A stretch of 64,000 nt of DNA from Halobacteriales archaeon YIM A00013. Its GTDB lineage: Archaea; Halobacteriota; Halobacteria; Halobacteriales; Haloarculaceae. The first letter of the stretch is position 1; each line of letters begins with the position of its first letter. The notes beneath the pieces were generated by a model. The model was not told where the DNA came from. It made no database searches and was given only the letters and a program-made list of their open reading frames with translations. This document shows positions 62,231-64,000 of the stretch, in pieces. The translations under genes were made by a program, and so were the position numbers. The stretch is from assembly GCA_025041195.1 (NCBI GenBank), contig JAKCFM010000002.1, positions 62,001-126,000 of the forward strand. Reading direction: 5' to 3'.

Positions 62231-62348
62231 ATTGTGTCATCTTCAACAACAACAGGCCATGAAACAATGAATCACTCCTCCATATGGCGATTCAATATGG
62301 CCGTTCGTCTCGGAGAATCCACTGAATCGACGTCTCATTGCGGGCGTC

Positions 62349-63554
62349 TCATTCGACGTGCAGCGCCAACGATTCTAGTCCATACACGACCGGACTGCTC
62401 ACCGCTTGGAGTGGGGCATCGGTCATTTCGATGGTCTCGTAACGGTCGAACAGCGCCGCAAGCGCGACGTCGGCCTCCAGCCGGGCGAGTGGCGCACCGA
62501 GACAGTAGTGGATGCCACTTCCGAATGCGATGTGGCGGTTCGGCGATCGTTCGGGCCGGAATTCGTCGGGAGCATCGAACACGCTTGCATCACGGTTGGC
62601 CGAACCGATCCACGCGGTGACGCGCTCGCCCGCTTCGATCTCTTCACCGCCGAGTTTGGTGTCCTCGGTTGCGACGCGGGACATCGCCTGAACGGGCGAG
62701 CGAAACCGAAGCGCCTCTTCAATCGCTGCTTCGCGGTCAATGGCACCCGACGCAACGGCATCGAGGATATCCTGTTCGGCAAAGCTCCAGATGGCGTTCG
62801 TGATGAGGTTGGTTGTTGTGATATTTCCAGCGATGAGCAACAAGATGCAGAATCCGAGTTGCTCGGTTGGAGAGAGAACTTCGGCGTTCGCGGCGAGCGT
62901 GACGAGATCGTCACCATCACTCCCACGACGGTTCTCCAGGATATCTCTGAAGAACGACGTCATCGCTATCATCGACTGCGTCCGCTGCTGTTCATTCTCT
63001 TGGAGGGTTTCCGTTGTCTGCTCTCGTGGGGCAGCGACCAGTGCATCGGACCACTGTTTGAACTCGTTGCGGCGTTCGGCGGGGATATCTAGCAGGTCTG
63101 CGATAACGACGACTGGGAGCGGAAACGAATACGCCGAGACGAGGTCGAAGGTGTCCCCTTCGACATCCTCAAGCAACGATTTAGCGACTGTTTCGACGGA
63201 CGGACGTCGGTCACGGATAGTGCCCGGACGGAAACGGTCGTCAACAAACTGCCGGAGTCGTTCGTGCTCCGGCGGATCCACGCTGATCATGGATTCCGAA
63301 AGCGGATTTGGACCATCCCCCGCCAGAGCGTCTTCGGGGGTTGTCGCCGACGAAAACGTCTCGTAATCCGAGATGACAGTTTTAACGTCGTCGTACCGGA
63401 AAACATCCCACGCATCTCTCTCTTCGTCATACGAAACCGGATTCTCGGCACGCATCTCACGGTACCAGTTGAAGGGATGGAGTCGTCCTTCACGGTTCTG
63501 TAGCGCGGAAGGTTCCTGCGCAAATTCTCCACGTGAGTTTGATTCATCACTCAT
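62349..63554 (-). CDS. cytochrome P450
   Basis: A 401-residue soluble P450. The heme-binding loop is IAFGSGIHYCLGAPLARLEA near residue 345, with the Cys thiolate. The K-helix ExxR is in EEALRFRSPVQAMSR, and the I-helix in FCILLLIAGNITTTNLITNA near residue 240, where homologs have AGxxTT. There is no membrane anchor, so it is of the prokaryotic soluble type (CYP109/CYP107-like). It hydroxylates a hydrophobic compound using electrons from a ferredoxin that is not encoded nearby. The start ATG is 63554. Confidence 0.93.
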   Translation of the reverse strand: MSDESNSRGEFAQEPSALQNREGRLHPFNWYREMRAENPVSYDEERDAWDVFRYDDVKTVISDYETFSSATTPEDALAGDGPNPLSESMISVDPPEHERLRQFVDDRFRPGTIRDRRPSVETVAKSLLEDVEGDTFDLVSAYSFPLPVVVIADLLDIPAERRNEFKQWSDALVAAPREQTTETLQENEQQRTQSMIAMTSFFRDILENRRGSDGDDLVTLAANAEVLSPTEQLGFCILLLIAGNITTTNLITNAIWSFAEQDILDAVASGAIDREAAIEEALRFRSPVQAMSRVATEDTKLGGEEIEAGERVTAWIGSANRDASVFDAPDEFRPERSPNRHIAFGSGIHYCLGAPLARLEADVALAALFDRYETIEMTDAPLQAVSSPVVYGLESLALHVE

Positions 63555-63925
63555 AATTATTCATTTGGATACGAAATGATGAAAACCTTCCTCCTCAGTA
63601 TATCGAATTTATATGTTTTGTGGGAGATTGTTGATGGTGTGTAGCAGTGGCTCTGGAATCGATCGTACTGGATCCGCTGGAACTGGTCCGCGGTGTGATG
63701 GCGTTCAATACCCCGATTGCCGTTCTGATTGGACGATCAAGAAGGTAGGTGATCCATTGTTCACCCCCCGTCGCGTCAGTCGGGTGCTCGGAGAGCTATG
63801 GAACAAGAGAATATTCAACGGAATCTCATACAAGAAGTGCAAGTTTTTCGTATAAATATATTAGAATAAAAGTTGCAGTTGATCTTCCCCCATAATGATT
63901 AAGCCGACTATGTCTGCTAGATGAT
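63555..63925. other. gene-poor stretch
   Basis: About 370 bases with an AT-rich promoter side toward the P450. A 34-codon plus-strand open stretch near 63640-63748 has a hydrophobic pattern but no start or domain. Nothing is supported. Confidence 0.35.
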
Positions 63926-64000
63926 TTAGAAGAGTACCGACGACGGGTCGGCAACCACGACCTGCTCTCTCTTCGTCAGCGTGCCCGTCTTGTGGAAGAT
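63926..64000 (-). pseudogene. P-type ATPase fragment with altered phosphorylation motif, running out of the window
   Basis: On the minus strand IFHKTGTLTKREQVVVADPS and SVLF then TAA are read. This is the phosphorylation loop of P-type cation ATPases (normally DKTGT), with His in place of the phosphorylated Asp, and it stops about 17 codons later. The rest would lie beyond 64000. It is probably a degraded gene, but the upstream part cannot be seen. Confidence 0.45.

Noticed and set aside
1-64000. CRISPR array, rRNA or tRNA genes
   Set aside because: No regularly spaced repeats and no tRNA- or rRNA-like sequence was recognised by eye. A tRNAscan or Infernal search would settle this.

Overview
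The window is chromosomal DNA of a halophilic archaeon (class Halobacteria). The proteins are strongly acidic, secreted proteins carry twin-arginine (Tat) signals, regulators are archaeal types (TrmB, bacterio-opsin-activator-like HTH, HxlR), and mobile DNA is of haloarchaeal type (IS1341-like tnpB, IS6, IS630 and IS4-like). No genus can be named from sequence alone. No rRNA, tRNA or CRISPR array was recognised by eye.

Region 1 (1-7.4 kb) is a sugar or uronide uptake locus. It holds two CUT1 permeases (the first cut by the window edge), a UgpC/MalK-type ATPase, a Cys-rich membrane protein, a Gfo/Idh/MocA oxidoreductase and, convergent to them, a Tat-exported pectate lyase. Region 2 (8-15.3 kb) is mixed: a GNAT enzyme, a small monooxygenase-like protein behind a perfect palindrome, a divergent HxlR regulator/reductase pair with an operator-rich spacer, a membrane gene broken by TGA, and a tnpB (IS1341) locus split by two short double-hairpin insertions. 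Region 3 (14.2-37 kb) is an alpha-glucan utilisation island: two paralogous TrmB regulators, a GH15 glucoamylase-like enzyme, an oligopeptide-family ABC transporter (five genes), two large exported GH97 enzymes with an inserted carbohydrate-binding domain (one also with a glucodextranase-type C-terminal module), and a complete CUT1 transporter. A plausible division of labour is that the GH97 enzymes cut alpha-glucans outside the cell, the two transporters import the products, the cytoplasmic GH15 enzyme releases glucose, and the TrmB proteins sense sugar.

Region 4 (37-64 kb) alternates intact genes with debris. Intact genes include an epimerase, a bat-like regulator, a PQQ-propeller protein with membrane partner, an epoxide hydrolase, a trans-sulfuration enzyme, a DUF899 protein, a subtilisin-like protease with PKD and chitin-binding-like domains, a GNAT, a Tat-exported lipase-like protein and a P450. 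Debris includes pieces of one IS4-like element at five places besides its intact copy, IS6 and IS630 pseudogenes, serine recombinase pieces, and broken EamA, KTSC, lyase, HxlR, AsnC, DUF892 and alpha/beta-hydrolase genes.

The most unusual signal is a family of about 50-55 bp elements made of two adjacent short-loop hairpins. Architecture is kept between copies while stem sequences differ. Two copies sit inside one tnpB and one inside an IS6 transposase remnant; removing them on paper restores the expected reading frame. Three TGA nonsense codons in otherwise clean reading frames and a duplicated gene start whose palindrome has changed in a compensated way are also worth checking.
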